64,000 nt of DNA from Butyricimonas virosa (GCF_025148635.1 NZ_CP102269.1:1860001-1924000), one strand, 5' to 3'; positions 16,799 through 26,074 are shown, numbered from the stretch's first letter. Notes: a model not told the origin generated them from the sequence alone. Numbers and translations are program-made.

Positions 16799-17238
16799 CT
16801 AAGTGAATGCTCCACCTCTTTTAATATAAATGGTATATGTCCGTTGGATAGATTATAGAACAAGTGATTAAAACATCCTTTGTATTCGTCTGGCAAGTGT
16901 TCTTGATATAAAACGAAATATAAACATTCAACAATCAAAGGGCTTCGATTATTGCCACCAATACAGTGGACGATGGCTGGAATTTGATTTTGTACACAAT
17001 TCAATAAAACAGATACGGCTTTGAGAATATTTTCCCAACCCATATTTTCCGATTCTTCGTTCAATGGGAAATGATAATAATTAATTTTTTTCTTTTTGTA
17101 AATGTTGATTACTCTCTGATCCTCATGTTCAGAGACATTGATTACAACACCAGTTTTGCCAAAAATCCATGGATTTTCCACATCCAAAATACTTGGAAAC
17201 GGCCGAGTTGAAATTTCTGCAAATTTATATTTGTCCAT
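16750..17238 (-). CDS. Dual-specificity/tyrosine phosphatase-like protein
   Basis: The protein has 162 residues. Residues 89-100 (VHCIGGNNRSP) contain the C-x5-R phosphate-binding loop of cysteine phosphatases, with Ser after Arg, and an Asn-Asn pair inside the loop. The fold follows the dual-specificity type: INVSEHED strand, the loop, then a helical end. A clear general-acid aspartate is not obvious. It is the last gene of a leftward cluster with a zinc-ribbon gene and an ADP-ribosylglycohydrolase gene, spaced 3 bases from the former. Its 3' end overlaps the M23 gene on the other strand. Substrate unknown; it could act on phospho-protein or a nucleotide/phosphosugar product. Confidence 0.7.
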   Translation of the reverse strand: MDKYKFAEISTRPFPSILDVENPWIFGKTGVVINVSEHEDQRVINIYKKKKINYYHFPLNEESENMGWENILKAVSVLLNCVQNQIPAIVHCIGGNNRSPLIVECLYFVLYQEHLPDEYKGCFNHLFYNLSNGHIPFILKEVEHSLSQLSNAITQDSFTELM

Positions 17239-17241
17239 AGA

Positions 17242-17784
17242 TCAATAGCTTTCAGTTATCTCTTTTACCTCTATCATGACACATCTACGACCTTTAAGTC
17301 CAACTGCGCCATTCCAAACCAACTCTCTCGCTAGGAGTTCAGCATCACTTTGACTTACAGCAGTGACGACTAAGGCTTCTTTTTCCTCAAATTCTGTAGT
17401 TATATCTAACGTGTATTTATGTATCAAGTCAATCTGATTGCTTTCCAATGCTCTATCAACCATTGAAGAAGACCAATTTATAACGGATACAGGTGCTTTA
17501 CGGATGTCTTTCAGCATTTTTACTTTTACTGGAGCATCCGTTCCATCAGGATTCACTTTTCTAAATCGTTTGCATCCACACGAGCAACACCATATTGGAG
17601 GACGACGAGGTATATTGTCTCCACCCATAATGGCTTCTTTTCTGTATTGAAGTGCAAACTCAATTTCAGTCATATCTCCAGTACCATAAACTATATCAAC
17701 GACTCTTTCACCGCAATCTGGACATTTTGTCGGCTTGCGTGTTACGTCGATAATTCTTGGTCTTCTATCATCTGGCATACTCAT
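17242..17784 (-). CDS. Zinc-ribbon hypothetical protein
   Basis: The protein has 180 residues. The first 75 hold cysteines that form a ribbon: CPDC near residue 18 and WCCSCGCKRF near residue 70. After that comes a ferredoxin-like alpha/beta region (IRKAPVSVINWSSSMVDRAL and VVTAVSQSDAELLARELVWNGAVGLKG). I do not recognise a known family. It is 23 bases from the ADP-ribosylglycohydrolase gene and 3 bases from the phosphatase gene, so all three are likely co-transcribed. It could be a DNA- or RNA-binding partner that directs the two enzymes. Start chosen at 17784; an ATG two codons later is equally possible. Confidence 0.55.
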   Translation of the reverse strand: MSMPDDRRPRIIDVTRKPTKCPDCGERVVDIVYGTGDMTEIEFALQYRKEAIMGGDNIPRRPPIWCCSCGCKRFRKVNPDGTDAPVKVKMLKDIRKAPVSVINWSSSMVDRALESNQIDLIHKYTLDITTEFEEKEALVVTAVSQSDAELLARELVWNGAVGLKGRRCVMIEVKEITESY

Positions 17785-17807
17785 ATTATCTATTTCTCTC
17801 TAATCCG

Positions 17808-19076
17808 TTAATAATTCCTTTCTGTACACGCTTTGTCAAATCTGTCAATAACATCCCGAATATAATTAGGCAGATATTCCACCGTCACATACTTGACCAG
17901 CCATGATGGGATGCCATAGTAGGCTGCCGCAATACCGCCTGTCATGCAGGCTATTGTATCGCTGTCACCACCAAGTGACACAGCCAAGCGTATGGACGAT
18001 TCGTAGTCGTGGCTATCCAGGAATGCAATTATCGCTTCCGGACAGGAGCCTTGACAAGTTACGTCAAACTGATATGTTGGGCGAATCTCATCGCAAGATC
18101 GATGCAGATTATAGCCAAAGGTCTGTTCGATATAATCCCGAATTTCATCTTTTGATTTATGTTGGCGAGCCAAGAAGATCGCTGAAGCAATAGCTTGTGC
18201 GCCTTTGATTCCTTCAGGATGATTGTGTGTAACCTCCGCTGATTGTTTGGCAAGATTAAGAGCCTCTTCAAGCGATTGGGCATAATATCCACAAGGGCTT
18301 ACACGCATACCGGCACCATTTCCAAAACTATTGTATGGTTCTTTTGTTTTATTGATATACAACCACTTATAAAACATGCCACCATATCCTCTATGAGGAA
18401 ATTTTAATCCCCAATCAGGCATGGTTTTTTGTAGAAGTTCGCCACTTAATAACCAGTCTGCAACCGCAAGAGACATTACAGTATCATCGGTAAAACGACT
18501 TCCTTCCGTAAACAAAGCTATACTTGTTGATTTTGGATTACGATAGCGAGATTCATAAAATGAGCCGACAATATCTCCGATTATAGCACCGATAATTCCT
18601 CCTGAAATAAGCTGCTCGTCCTTGACATTACCTGTTTGCAACATTTCCAATGTGCGTTCATCAGATTTACCATCGTAATACTTCTGTAAGGCATCGGAGA
18701 AGATATTGTTAGGACATATGTTATCGAAAAGCGTCATTGACGAACGGAATTTCAAGGCATCTATTCCACCTAAAATTTCCTCGGCGGATTTTCCGTCAAT
18801 GGTAAGCATTGCCATTGTGATTTCGTAGAGGTTTCTGCCTAACAGAGGATGAAGTAAAAACATAATGGCTTCATCGCGGTCTACAATACCATAATATTCA
18901 GCATTGTGACTATGGCCAAGTCCTCGAAGTTGTGGAAATATATACCACATCCAATGCGATTGTTTCTTGCCGGAACGAATTTCCGTCAAAGCAGAGCCGT
19001 ATATTTGACGATGCGCATCAACGAATCGCCTTAATTTGTATTTTGAAATATATTCTTCGTATTTTGCTGAGGTCAT
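17808..19076 (-). CDS. DUF1810-ADP-ribosylglycohydrolase fusion
   Basis: I start at 19076 (MTSAKYEEY), where the DUF1810 domain begins; the frame extends to 19190 but the extra residues run into the IS end. Residues 10-145 match DUF1810 (YKLRRFVDAHRQ, HWMWYIFPQLRGLGHS, DEAIMFLLHPLLG). Residues 165-420 match the ADP-ribosylglycohydrolase family, with FTDDTVMSLAVADW and GGDSDTIACMTGGIAAAYYG carrying the metal-binding Asp residues. These enzymes remove ADP-ribose from proteins or nucleic acids. The fusion to DUF1810 is uncommon. The cluster may be a small signalling, toxin-reversal or defence unit. It is AT-rich, unlike the backbone. Confidence 0.75.
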   Translation of the reverse strand: MTSAKYEEYISKYKLRRFVDAHRQIYGSALTEIRSGKKQSHWMWYIFPQLRGLGHSHNAEYYGIVDRDEAIMFLLHPLLGRNLYEITMAMLTIDGKSAEEILGGIDALKFRSSMTLFDNICPNNIFSDALQKYYDGKSDERTLEMLQTGNVKDEQLISGGIIGAIIGDIVGSFYESRYRNPKSTSIALFTEGSRFTDDTVMSLAVADWLLSGELLQKTMPDWGLKFPHRGYGGMFYKWLYINKTKEPYNSFGNGAGMRVSPCGYYAQSLEEALNLAKQSAEVTHNHPEGIKGAQAIASAIFLARQHKSKDEIRDYIEQTFGYNLHRSCDEIRPTYQFDVTCQGSCPEAIIAFLDSHDYESSIRLAVSLGGDSDTIACMTGGIAAAYYGIPSWLVKYVTVEYLPNYIRDVIDRFDKACTERNY

Positions 19077-19141
19077 ATCGGTAGTGTCTTTATTCTTTAT
19101 CCTTAATTCCGCAACATAATTGATAATTATTTTTATAAGTT

Positions 19142-19166
19142 CCTGGGCAACAAAATGTTGCCCAGG
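19142..19166. repeat. Perfect 11-bp inverted repeat, possible IS left end
   Basis: CCTGGGCAACA (19142-19152) pairs exactly with TGTTGCCCAGG (19156-19166) around a 3-base AAA loop. It lies 71 bases before the transposase ATG, where the left end of an IS1380 element is expected. A hairpin there may block read-through transcription into the transposase gene. Confidence 0.6.
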
Positions 19167-19236
19167 ATTTTGCCATGTCAGATTTTTCACTTACCTTAGT
19201 GTTGCGAATCCAAAGGCAAAGAAAACCGTAACAGGC

Positions 19237-20523
19237 ATGGCAAAGGTAGCAATAAAATCCGAAAAAATCACTCCTTTTGGAGGCATATTTCCAATCATGG
19301 AGCAATTTACCTCCCTTCTCTCCTCTACAATTGACTCAACACTTGGGTTGAGATGCAAACTCTATGGTTATCAATACAGCGAAATCATCCGCTCCCTCCT
19401 ATGCGTTTACTTCTGCGGCGGTTCTTGCGTTGAGGATGTCACCACCCACTTAATGGGTCATCTTTCCCTTCACCCCACACTCCGCACCTGTAGCGCCGAC
19501 ACCATCCTTAGGGCAATAAACGAACTGGCCGGGGAAAACATCTCATACACATCCGATGCCGGCAAGTCCTATGACTTCAATACGGCAGACACGCTCAACA
19601 CATTGCTCCTGAATTGCCTGTTGGCCACAGGGCAGTTGAAAGAAGGCGGGGAATATGACGTTGACTTCGACCACCAGTTCATAGAGACGGAAAAGTACGA
19701 TGCAAAGCCCACGTACAAGAAATTTCTTGGTTATAGGCCAGGAGTGGCCGTTATTGGTGACATGATTGTCGGCATAGAGAACAGCGACGGCAACACCAAT
19801 GTACGCTTTCACCAGGAGGACACGCTAAAGAGGATTTTGGAGAGGCTTGAAGAAAAGGGACTGACAGTCAACCGCTTCAGGGCCGACTGCGGCTCATGCT
19901 CGGAAGACATTGTGGATGAGGTCAGGAAGCATTGCAGGACGTTCTACATACGCGCCAACCGCTGCAGCTCGCTCTATGATGACATCTTTGCCCTCAGGGG
20001 ATGGAAGAGGGAGGAGATTAACGACATTGAGTTTGAGCTGAACTCAATTCTCGTTGAGAAATGGAAGGGCAAGCCGTATCGCCTGGTAATCCAGAGGCAG
20101 AGACGCATGGGCTGTGAACTTGACCTGTGGGAGGGGGAATACACATACCGCTGCATCCTGACCAACGATTACGAAGCATCCATGAGGGACATCGTGGAGT
20201 TTTATAACATGCGTGGGGGAAAGGAACGCATCTTTGATGACATGGCGGGTGGATTCGGATGGGGCCGACTGCCAAAATCATTCATGGCGGAAAATACTGT
20301 GTTCCTGCTCCTGACGGCACTGATACGCAATTTCTACAAGGCCATCATGCAAAGGATTGAAGTGAAGAAGTTCGGGCTAAAGGAAACCAGCCGTATCAAG
20401 ACCTTTGTCTTCAAGTTCATCTCCGTGCCTGCAAAGTGGATTAAGACTGCAAGACAATATGTGCTGAACATCTACACCGACAACCATGCATATGTAGAAG
20501 CCTTCAAAACTTCTTCAGGATGA
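19237..20523 (+). CDS. IS1380-family transposase
   Basis: The protein has 428 residues when started at 19237 (MAKVAIKSEKITPFGGIFP), the typical IS1380-family start; the frame is open upstream but that part looks non-coding. It has the DDE-type features of the family: YDVDFDHQFI (first Asp), RADCGSCSE (second Asp) and a later NMRGGKERIFDDMAGGFGWGRLP block with the catalytic Glu region. The gene looks intact, with no frameshift, so the element may be active. It runs rightward, opposite to the cargo genes on each side. Confidence 0.9.
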   Translation: MAKVAIKSEKITPFGGIFPIMEQFTSLLSSTIDSTLGLRCKLYGYQYSEIIRSLLCVYFCGGSCVEDVTTHLMGHLSLHPTLRTCSADTILRAINELAGENISYTSDAGKSYDFNTADTLNTLLLNCLLATGQLKEGGEYDVDFDHQFIETEKYDAKPTYKKFLGYRPGVAVIGDMIVGIENSDGNTNVRFHQEDTLKRILERLEEKGLTVNRFRADCGSCSEDIVDEVRKHCRTFYIRANRCSSLYDDIFALRGWKREEINDIEFELNSILVEKWKGKPYRLVIQRQRRMGCELDLWEGEYTYRCILTNDYEASMRDIVEFYNMRGGKERIFDDMAGGFGWGRLPKSFMAENTVFLLLTALIRNFYKAIMQRIEVKKFGLKETSRIKTFVFKFISVPAKWIKTARQYVLNIYTDNHAYVEAFKTSSG

Positions 20524-20760
20524 TTTCCATCACTTGATGGCCACTAATTGCGTATTGCCTCAAGTCGCTTTATGGGGTAAGGGGATACTAGGCGCATTGA
20601 AACGGACGCGAGGACTTAATGGCTGTCTAACTAATCAAAACCCCATTTATCTTCATGTAGGTGGCAATTAGTGAGGGAAGTTGCGGATTTAAGGTTTATA
20701 CAAAAATAGTGAATTTTCAAATCCAAATACTTCATTGTTTGAATGTTATTTGGCTCTAAA
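20524..20760. other. Non-coding stretch: IS right part and junction
   Basis: These 237 bases contain no plausible gene. The first 170 belong to the IS 3' region; from about 20695 the sequence turns AT-rich and belongs to the cargo. No repeat or promoter was seen, except the terminator that follows at 20766. Confidence 0.5.
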
Positions 20761-20762
20761 GT

Positions 20763-20790
20763 AAAATACCACCCCAAACAGGTGGTATCT
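20763..20790 (-). terminator. Intrinsic terminator of the srf-like operon
   Basis: ATACCACC (20766-20773) and GGTGGTAT (20781-20788) form a perfect 8-bp stem with a 7-base loop. Read on the minus strand, the stem is followed by TTTTAC. It lies 10 bases after the stop of the HTH gene at 20798, so it should end the leftward operon. Confidence 0.75.
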
Positions 20791-20797
20791 ACGTTAA

Positions 20798-21004
20798 TTA
20801 CTCAGTTATCGAATGGAGTAAATCTTTTGTGTCGACTTCTAAACATCTTGCTATAACGACTAAATCATCCAAACTTGGCTGACTCTTATTAGTACACCAT
20901 TTGGATATGGTGGCTTCATTTTTACCTAATTGTGCGGCAAGCCAACGGTTCGTCCGCTTTTTTTCAGCCAATACTACTTTCAATCTATTGATTTCTTGTT
21001 TCAT
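20798..21004 (-). CDS. XRE-family HTH regulator
   Basis: The protein has 68 residues and consists of one Cro/C1-type helix-turn-helix (NRWLAAQLGKNEATISKWCTN) followed by SQPSLDDLVVIARCLEVDTKDLL. This is the complete domain with no extra sensor. It is the last gene of the srf-like operon, 5 bases after the TPR-protease gene, and is closed by a terminator. Small regulators at this position often repress their own operon; the 17-bp dyads at 40165-40181 and 40328-40344 upstream of the first gene are candidate targets. That link is inferred and not shown by the sequence. Confidence 0.8.
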   Translation of the reverse strand: MKQEINRLKVVLAEKKRTNRWLAAQLGKNEATISKWCTNKSQPSLDDLVVIARCLEVDTKDLLHSITE

Positions 21005-21009
21005 CTATG

Positions 21010-23052
21010 TCAGTTTACTTTAACCTTATGCGTAATTCTCAATACGCCTTTTATATTATCAATCTCAATATTTCCCAAACGATTGAGCACTGATTGCCCC
21101 AAAAGCAGAGGTGCGGATTGATTATGCACGACCGATGCACGGATATTATCCAAATTTAACCCTCCAAAATTTACATTACGAAGATTAAGAACAGTTCCTG
21201 CACTAATCTCACCGTTTGCCATCATATAGTTTTGTTTACCTATTACATCGGTTGATTTTAAGTAGCCGTTTTTCATCATAAATGTGGCTTCGACCGATGA
21301 AATTGAAACATCCGATGCTCCGGTATCAAACACAAAATACAAAGGTAGCTCGTTGATTGAACATTTCACTTTGCAAACGCCACCTTCTTTAGTGAAAGGA
21401 ACTTCAACAATACGGTCTTCGTATGTAGCTTCATCAACGATATTTTCTTCGATTTCCGATTCAAACATCTTCTTATACCGTTCTATCAGTTCCTTGAATT
21501 TCGGCAAATCCCTTATAGCATCCAAATCATCATCCATTTCAAGATGGGCAAAACGTCGATAGCCCTTCTCTAAAGCTGTTTTCAGAAAATCTATTGCTGC
21601 ATCAGTTTCTCCCATTCTTGAATGCAAACATGCCGCATCATAATAATTGCCGGCATCTTCGGAATCGTTGGCTATCACTTTATTCATAAACTCAATTGCT
21701 TTCTCCTTTTGCCCTAATCCCCAATAAGCATATTGAGCGCATGAGCCATTGTTTGGTATTGTATCAAGTTCAATTACTTTTTGATAATCGGCAGTGGCTG
21801 ATTCTGCGTCTTTTTTCTGAGCATACATATCAGCTCTACCTAAATAAGAGTAGGCATAAGATGGATCTAAAACTATTGTCATTGAATAATCTTCAATAGC
21901 CCCATCAATATCTTCACTATTATCTTTATACCAGCCACGTCGGTAATAACCAAAGGCGTATTCCGGATAACGGTTCACATATTTATCCAATTCCAAGATT
22001 GCATTCTTTGTATCACCAGACTCATACAATAGGTCTGCTTTAGCCATTATATAATCATAGTCTGTTGAATCCAAAGCTATGGCGTGATTTATGTGTTCCA
22101 ATGCCGAAGCAAAGTTTCCCATTTCACTATAACAATTTGCAATCCTTTCAGCTGTTACAGGTGAAAGGTCTTTTTCTATACTATTGGTATAATAATCAAT
22201 CGCCTTTTTATAAGACTTAGTTCGTTCATGTATTACTCCTAAGCAATAAGGCCAATAACTATTGTTTGGATTTTTCGTTGCCTGTATTTTCAATTTTGCC
22301 ACTAAAGGAGTCATCGTAGAATCCGCTACTTCTTGCATTAGATGAAAAGCTTTGTTGTCATAGTCAATATCTAATGCTTTAATAATGTCGTCTATGGCTT
22401 CATTGTATTTTTTCAAACCGATATAGCTTTCTGCACGGAAAGAATAGCCCGAAGAATAGTCGGAAGCTAATTTGGTTACATAGTTGAATTGTTCTACTGC
22501 TTCCAGATACCTTTTTTCAGCATTGGCATTTCTTCCTAGACCCATATATCCCATCACACTACCCGGATCAAGAGATATGATTTTTTGATAGTCTTTATCA
22601 GCTAAATCATATTTATCCATGTAGTAGTAAAGATTGGCTCGTTTCTCATATACATCGGCATCGTCAGGAGTTTCCCTTACAGCAGATGTGAAATCGGCAA
22701 GAGCCTTGTCTTTCTCGTCGAGACCTATATAGACTTCGGCACGAACAATGTATGCAAATGCTCTATATTGCTTATCCTTTTTAGGAATGTATTTAATTGC
22801 CAAATCTACAGCTGTTAGTGCACGACCGTATTCTTCCTGATACTTGCGTACAGTAGCAATCCAGGCTAAAGCATATCCGTTGTTAGGATTATCCTCCAGC
22901 TCTTTGTTTAGGTATTCAAGAGCTTCTTCAGCATTATTATTTTGGATTGCCTCTACGCCACGATTGTAATTATATGTATCGGGGCGTTTGACATTCTGGG
23001 CAAAAGCTATTGAACAACAAAATAGCATTGCTAAGATCAAAAATCGTTTCAT
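21010..23052 (-). CDS. Secreted TPR protein with retropepsin-like aspartic protease
   Basis: The protein has 680 residues with a signal peptide (MKRFLILAMLFCCSIAFAQ). Residues 25-510 are about a dozen tetratricopeptide repeats (for example DADVYEKRANLYYYMDKYDLADKDYQKI). Residues 555-680 form a single-domain aspartic protease: FDTGASDVSIS, with D576 as the catalytic residue, then YMMANGEISAG and LLLGQSVLNRL, the pattern of clan AA retropepsin-like enzymes, which work as dimers. Location should be periplasm or cell surface. It may cleave a component or target of the operon, with the repeats as binding platform. Two different proteases occur in this operon (see 31372-34272). Confidence 0.8.
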   Translation of the reverse strand: MKRFLILAMLFCCSIAFAQNVKRPDTYNYNRGVEAIQNNNAEEALEYLNKELEDNPNNGYALAWIATVRKYQEEYGRALTAVDLAIKYIPKKDKQYRAFAYIVRAEVYIGLDEKDKALADFTSAVRETPDDADVYEKRANLYYYMDKYDLADKDYQKIISLDPGSVMGYMGLGRNANAEKRYLEAVEQFNYVTKLASDYSSGYSFRAESYIGLKKYNEAIDDIIKALDIDYDNKAFHLMQEVADSTMTPLVAKLKIQATKNPNNSYWPYCLGVIHERTKSYKKAIDYYTNSIEKDLSPVTAERIANCYSEMGNFASALEHINHAIALDSTDYDYIMAKADLLYESGDTKNAILELDKYVNRYPEYAFGYYRRGWYKDNSEDIDGAIEDYSMTIVLDPSYAYSYLGRADMYAQKKDAESATADYQKVIELDTIPNNGSCAQYAYWGLGQKEKAIEFMNKVIANDSEDAGNYYDAACLHSRMGETDAAIDFLKTALEKGYRRFAHLEMDDDLDAIRDLPKFKELIERYKKMFESEIEENIVDEATYEDRIVEVPFTKEGGVCKVKCSINELPLYFVFDTGASDVSISSVEATFMMKNGYLKSTDVIGKQNYMMANGEISAGTVLNLRNVNFGGLNLDNIRASVVHNQSAPLLLGQSVLNRLGNIEIDNIKGVLRITHKVKVN

Positions 23053-23089
23053 TTCCTTTGAATATTGTTTTTACTATAAATCCATCAAT

Positions 23090-24460
23090 TTAGAAATAGT
23101 AACTAAAAGAAGTTCCCAAAACTTTGTAATCTTTATATGTGTATTTAGCAGCTATATCTTGTTTGTAATATAATATACGCCAATCCCAGTGTCTCCATGA
23201 AACACCTAATCCGGCCGATGCACTAAAATCACTCTCCAAGAATGATTCTTTGACTGCATTGTAATAACCAACTCCATCTATATACCATTTTGAAGAGTAA
23301 CCTCCCCATAAACCTATTTTTAATCTTGCATATAGAGGTAAGTGAAAAGATGCTTTTGTTTCATCTTCTGAGTCATACCATAGGGTATATACCACTAATC
23401 CTGGCTTCGCTCCTATTTCAAATTGAACCGGGGATTTGTAATTGCCAAGCCTAATGCCAAGTCCGACATTATAATACATAACATAATCAACTTCACTGTC
23501 TGTATCATTATACATAGCAGGATTCAATGCTAAATCCAACATTTCTATACCAAAATTTATGATACCTCCATTTCTCTTACGTTTTATACGTCTTTGTTCT
23601 TTTTTATATTGAGCATACTCTTTTTGTTTCACATCGTAATATCCTTTTACTTTATGGCGAGTGTTTTCATCTTTCGCATATCCAAGAGCCTCATTAAGAC
23701 TAAAAGCACCAGAATACATAGTAAACGATTTTGCTTTCGAGATAGCAATTCTGTTTGATATTTCATTGGAATACTTCCCTGATGGGTATTTTTTAAGAAA
23801 TGTGAATAACTTTTTTTCGGAGGAATAAGAGGTTAGATTATTATAATCCCAATACTCTTGACATTTATCGAATTTGGACTGATTGTCTTTCTCCAAAGCA
23901 TATTTTCCTCCTGCTTTATTAAATTCTTGATAAGCATTTAGCAAGTCATTTGATAAGTAAAAATTTTCACCTTTTAACTCGTGTATTCTTTTTTGTGCAT
24001 TGGTGATACACGAAGATTTAGGATAAGTTTTAATAAACAGTTCTATTTCTGCGATACTTTTTAAACTTTTTACGGATTTCCATTTCTCAATAGAACGAAG
24101 TTCTGTTATTGCTTCGTTAGCATTATCCTTGAAACTTTTGAATTTAGAGGTGGAAATATAATGGTTATATGCTTCTATTGTGTTTGTTTTTACAGCTTCT
24201 GACCATAAATTGTAGTCTTCTATTCTGTTTCTCACATCAACTGCATATTTCCCTTTTGGATATAATTTAATATACTCTTGAAATGCTTCAAGAGTTCCCT
24301 TTTCGCAAGCGGATTCATATCTTTGCTTTTCAATCCTTTGCTTTTCTGCAACTTCTTTCTTTTTCTGTTGCTGATAATTAATAAGAGTTTGTGCCTCTAA
24401 AGTAGCACTTGAACTCATGCAAATCACAGCGCATATTATAAACTTATACAATATTCTCAT
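23090..24460 (-). CDS. Secreted repeat protein with outer-membrane beta-barrel
   Basis: The protein has 456 residues with a signal peptide (MRILYKFIICAVICMSSSATLEAQ). Residues 45-270 contain four or more copies of a helical repeat centred on FI..YP.G.Y...A (for example YIKLYPKGKYAVDV, FIKTYPKSSC, FLKKYPSGKY). The last 145 residues alternate polar and hydrophobic, contain many aromatic residues and end in SFSYYF, as outer-membrane beta-barrels do. The same YP repeat is in the cytoplasmic GTPase at 27962-29584. This suggests an outer-membrane part of the machine. Its start overlaps the upstream stop by 4 bases (ATGA). Confidence 0.65.
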   Translation of the reverse strand: MRILYKFIICAVICMSSSATLEAQTLINYQQQKKKEVAEKQRIEKQRYESACEKGTLEAFQEYIKLYPKGKYAVDVRNRIEDYNLWSEAVKTNTIEAYNHYISTSKFKSFKDNANEAITELRSIEKWKSVKSLKSIAEIELFIKTYPKSSCITNAQKRIHELKGENFYLSNDLLNAYQEFNKAGGKYALEKDNQSKFDKCQEYWDYNNLTSYSSEKKLFTFLKKYPSGKYSNEISNRIAISKAKSFTMYSGAFSLNEALGYAKDENTRHKVKGYYDVKQKEYAQYKKEQRRIKRKRNGGIINFGIEMLDLALNPAMYNDTDSEVDYVMYYNVGLGIRLGNYKSPVQFEIGAKPGLVVYTLWYDSEDETKASFHLPLYARLKIGLWGGYSSKWYIDGVGYYNAVKESFLESDFSASAGLGVSWRHWDWRILYYKQDIAAKYTYKDYKVLGTSFSYYF

Positions 24461-25206
24461 AATGCTTCAATAGTTTTCAGACATTTATTTAATTCTTCTT
24501 TAAGTGCGGTAAAATCAACTTTATGCTGATTCCCATCAAATTCTTTCAACTGTTTATCTATGAGAGATATTTTACCACCTAAATAAGTGTCGCTCCATTC
24601 TGGATAATTCTGATAAGACTGATAAAACGGTTGATTATGGAATTGTAATAGGAATTCATTTGCATCCTTAACGAAAGGTTTTTGAAGTTCATTGCATGCA
24701 AATTCTATAAATGATAGAATACTTTCAATGTCTTTCCTATAATTACAGAGTAACTCATATTTTATATGATGCTCATGTCTTAATCTGTCATTAACAATAG
24801 CTTTGAAAGCAGGAATAGCAATCTTTTCTATGCTATATGCTTCGTATGGAATATACAGAAAGTTAGATGCAATATTAACAAGTCTTTTATCTGCCTCTCT
24901 TTGTGCCACATATAATCTAGTAGTGTCACTCTTTAGGTGATTAAGGTCGATTTCCAATTTGGATAATTTACTCTTATCTTTCTCGCTTGTCACTACCAAT
25001 TTTTGATATTTCTCATTAACAATTGAGAGCTGTGATTTTAAAGAATCATTTTCAGTTTTTAGCGCATTTAAATCGTCAATGCTTATAGAAACTTGTATCG
25101 GAGTTGTTTTAGAAATTGAAGGAATCGTATCATTACCAGTTTGAGAAAAAACTGGCAATGATATAATCATCAATAATGCAGCTACACAATATTTCATTAT
25201 CGCCAT
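24457..25206 (-). CDS. Secreted coiled-coil protein
   Basis: I start at 25206 (MAIMKYCVAALLMIISLPVFSQ), the first Met that gives a signal peptide and that follows the previous stop directly; the frame is open 117 bases upstream but overlaps the previous gene there. The mature protein (about 228 residues) begins with a coiled coil (LNALKTENDSLKSQLSIVNEKYQKL) and then a helical domain. It should be periplasmic. No family recognised. It may bridge the inner-membrane proteins (25208-26074, 26087-27958) to the outer-membrane protein encoded immediately downstream. Confidence 0.6.
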   Translation of the reverse strand: MAIMKYCVAALLMIISLPVFSQTGNDTIPSISKTTPIQVSISIDDLNALKTENDSLKSQLSIVNEKYQKLVVTSEKDKSKLSKLEIDLNHLKSDTTRLYVAQREADKRLVNIASNFLYIPYEAYSIEKIAIPAFKAIVNDRLRHEHHIKYELLCNYRKDIESILSFIEFACNELQKPFVKDANEFLLQFHNQPFYQSYQNYPEWSDTYLGGKISLIDKQLKEFDGNQHKVDFTALKEELNKCLKTIEAL

Positions 25207-25207
25207 A

Positions 25208-26074
25208 TTAATAATTATTGTTGTTATAGTAATTGGATGCTTCATTGTAATAGCCTCTAGCTCTGTTCCATAATACATCCACATCTTTTTTAGCACCATA
25301 TAAGGCATTTGCTTTGTTGTCATATTCGGTTACGGCAGCATCTACCTGTGGAACAAGGGTATTCTCGTAATATTGTTGACCATAATACCTATACTCTGAC
25401 AATTTCTCAACTTGTGATGATATATAATTATAATGTGATTGAGCAATTCCGGCTCTAACATTATTTAGTGCATTTCTCAAATCAATACACTTGGAAATAT
25501 AGGTATCATTCGCATACTTCTTAGCTTGATTAATTGTATTTTGGGCACTTGATACTCCTTTGTATGCAGTACTACGACTAATAATTCTAGCTTGTCGATA
25601 GTCAGAAATTATATTTTCTACTAAAGTCAAGGAATCAATAGTTGTCTTTCTCAAGACCTTACTTCCGTCTGTATGTTTGACAGAGTGCAAGCGTTTAGAA
25701 ACTATCAACATATAACTGTGATCCATATCTTTCCAATCCGATTTGTCAAATGCAGAAAAGCATCTTTTTAGAAAAATTGGAGAGTAACAATCGACTAACT
25801 TATCTCTATGTTTATCGGATTCGACTTGTGTAAGTCTGTTCTCATTTTCAAAGACAGAAATTCTATCAATGGTCTTTAGATAAATCATATCTTCTTCACG
25901 AGCAGCACCAGCTTTCTTTAAGTCTGAATAGAGATGATTTAAGTCTTTTTCAAACTGATTTATTGGTTGAAATGCAACAGGAGGTTCAACACGCGTTTTT
26001 GCATACACCATAACTCCGCCAATAGCAAGTGCTATTGACAAAACTAATATGAGTATTTTTACTGTAACTTTCAT
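25208..26074 (-). CDS. Membrane-anchored periplasmic helical protein
   Basis: The protein has 288 residues. An N-terminal anchor (KILILVLSIALAIGGVMVYA) is followed by about 255 residues of mostly helical sequence ending in YNEASNYYNNNNY. No cleavage site is obvious, so it probably stays anchored with the bulk in the periplasm. No family recognised. It lies between the PEGA-type membrane protein (12 bases upstream) and the secreted coiled-coil protein, and these three may form a periplasmic bridge. Confidence 0.6.
   Translation of the reverse strand: MKVTVKILILVLSIALAIGGVMVYAKTRVEPPVAFQPINQFEKDLNHLYSDLKKAGAAREEDMIYLKTIDRISVFENENRLTQVESDKHRDKLVDCYSPIFLKRCFSAFDKSDWKDMDHSYMLIVSKRLHSVKHTDGSKVLRKTTIDSLTLVENIISDYRQARIISRSTAYKGVSSAQNTINQAKKYANDTYISKCIDLRNALNNVRAGIAQSHYNYISSQVEKLSEYRYYGQQYYENTLVPQVDAAVTEYDNKANALYGAKKDVDVLWNRARGYYNEASNYYNNNNY

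Larger units (their letters stand above)
19142..20694 (+). mobile_element. IS1380-type insertion sequence (borders approximate)
   Basis: The element is defined by the transposase gene (19237-20523), a hairpin at 19142-19166 and about 170 bases of non-coding sequence after the gene. The right border is set at 20694, after GTTGCGGATTTAAGG, only because AT-rich cargo sequence begins there. I could not find clear matching terminal inverted repeats or a target duplication, so the borders may be off by tens of bases. The insertion separates the ADP-ribosylglycohydrolase cluster from the srf-like operon. Confidence 0.5.

Noticed and set aside
19076..19190. Longer N-terminus of the ADP-ribosylglycohydrolase gene
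   Set aside because: The extra 38 codons run through the perfect palindrome of the IS end and precede the DUF1810 domain start, so they are probably not translated.
19202..20694. GTTGCGAATCCAAAGG (near 19202) and GTTGCGGATTTAAGG (near 20680) as IS terminal repeats
   Set aside because: They are in direct rather than inverted orientation and only partly match, so they do not define element ends.
25206..25323. Longer start of the secreted coiled-coil protein
   Set aside because: It overlaps the upstream gene by 115 bases; the ATG at 25206 gives a good signal peptide.
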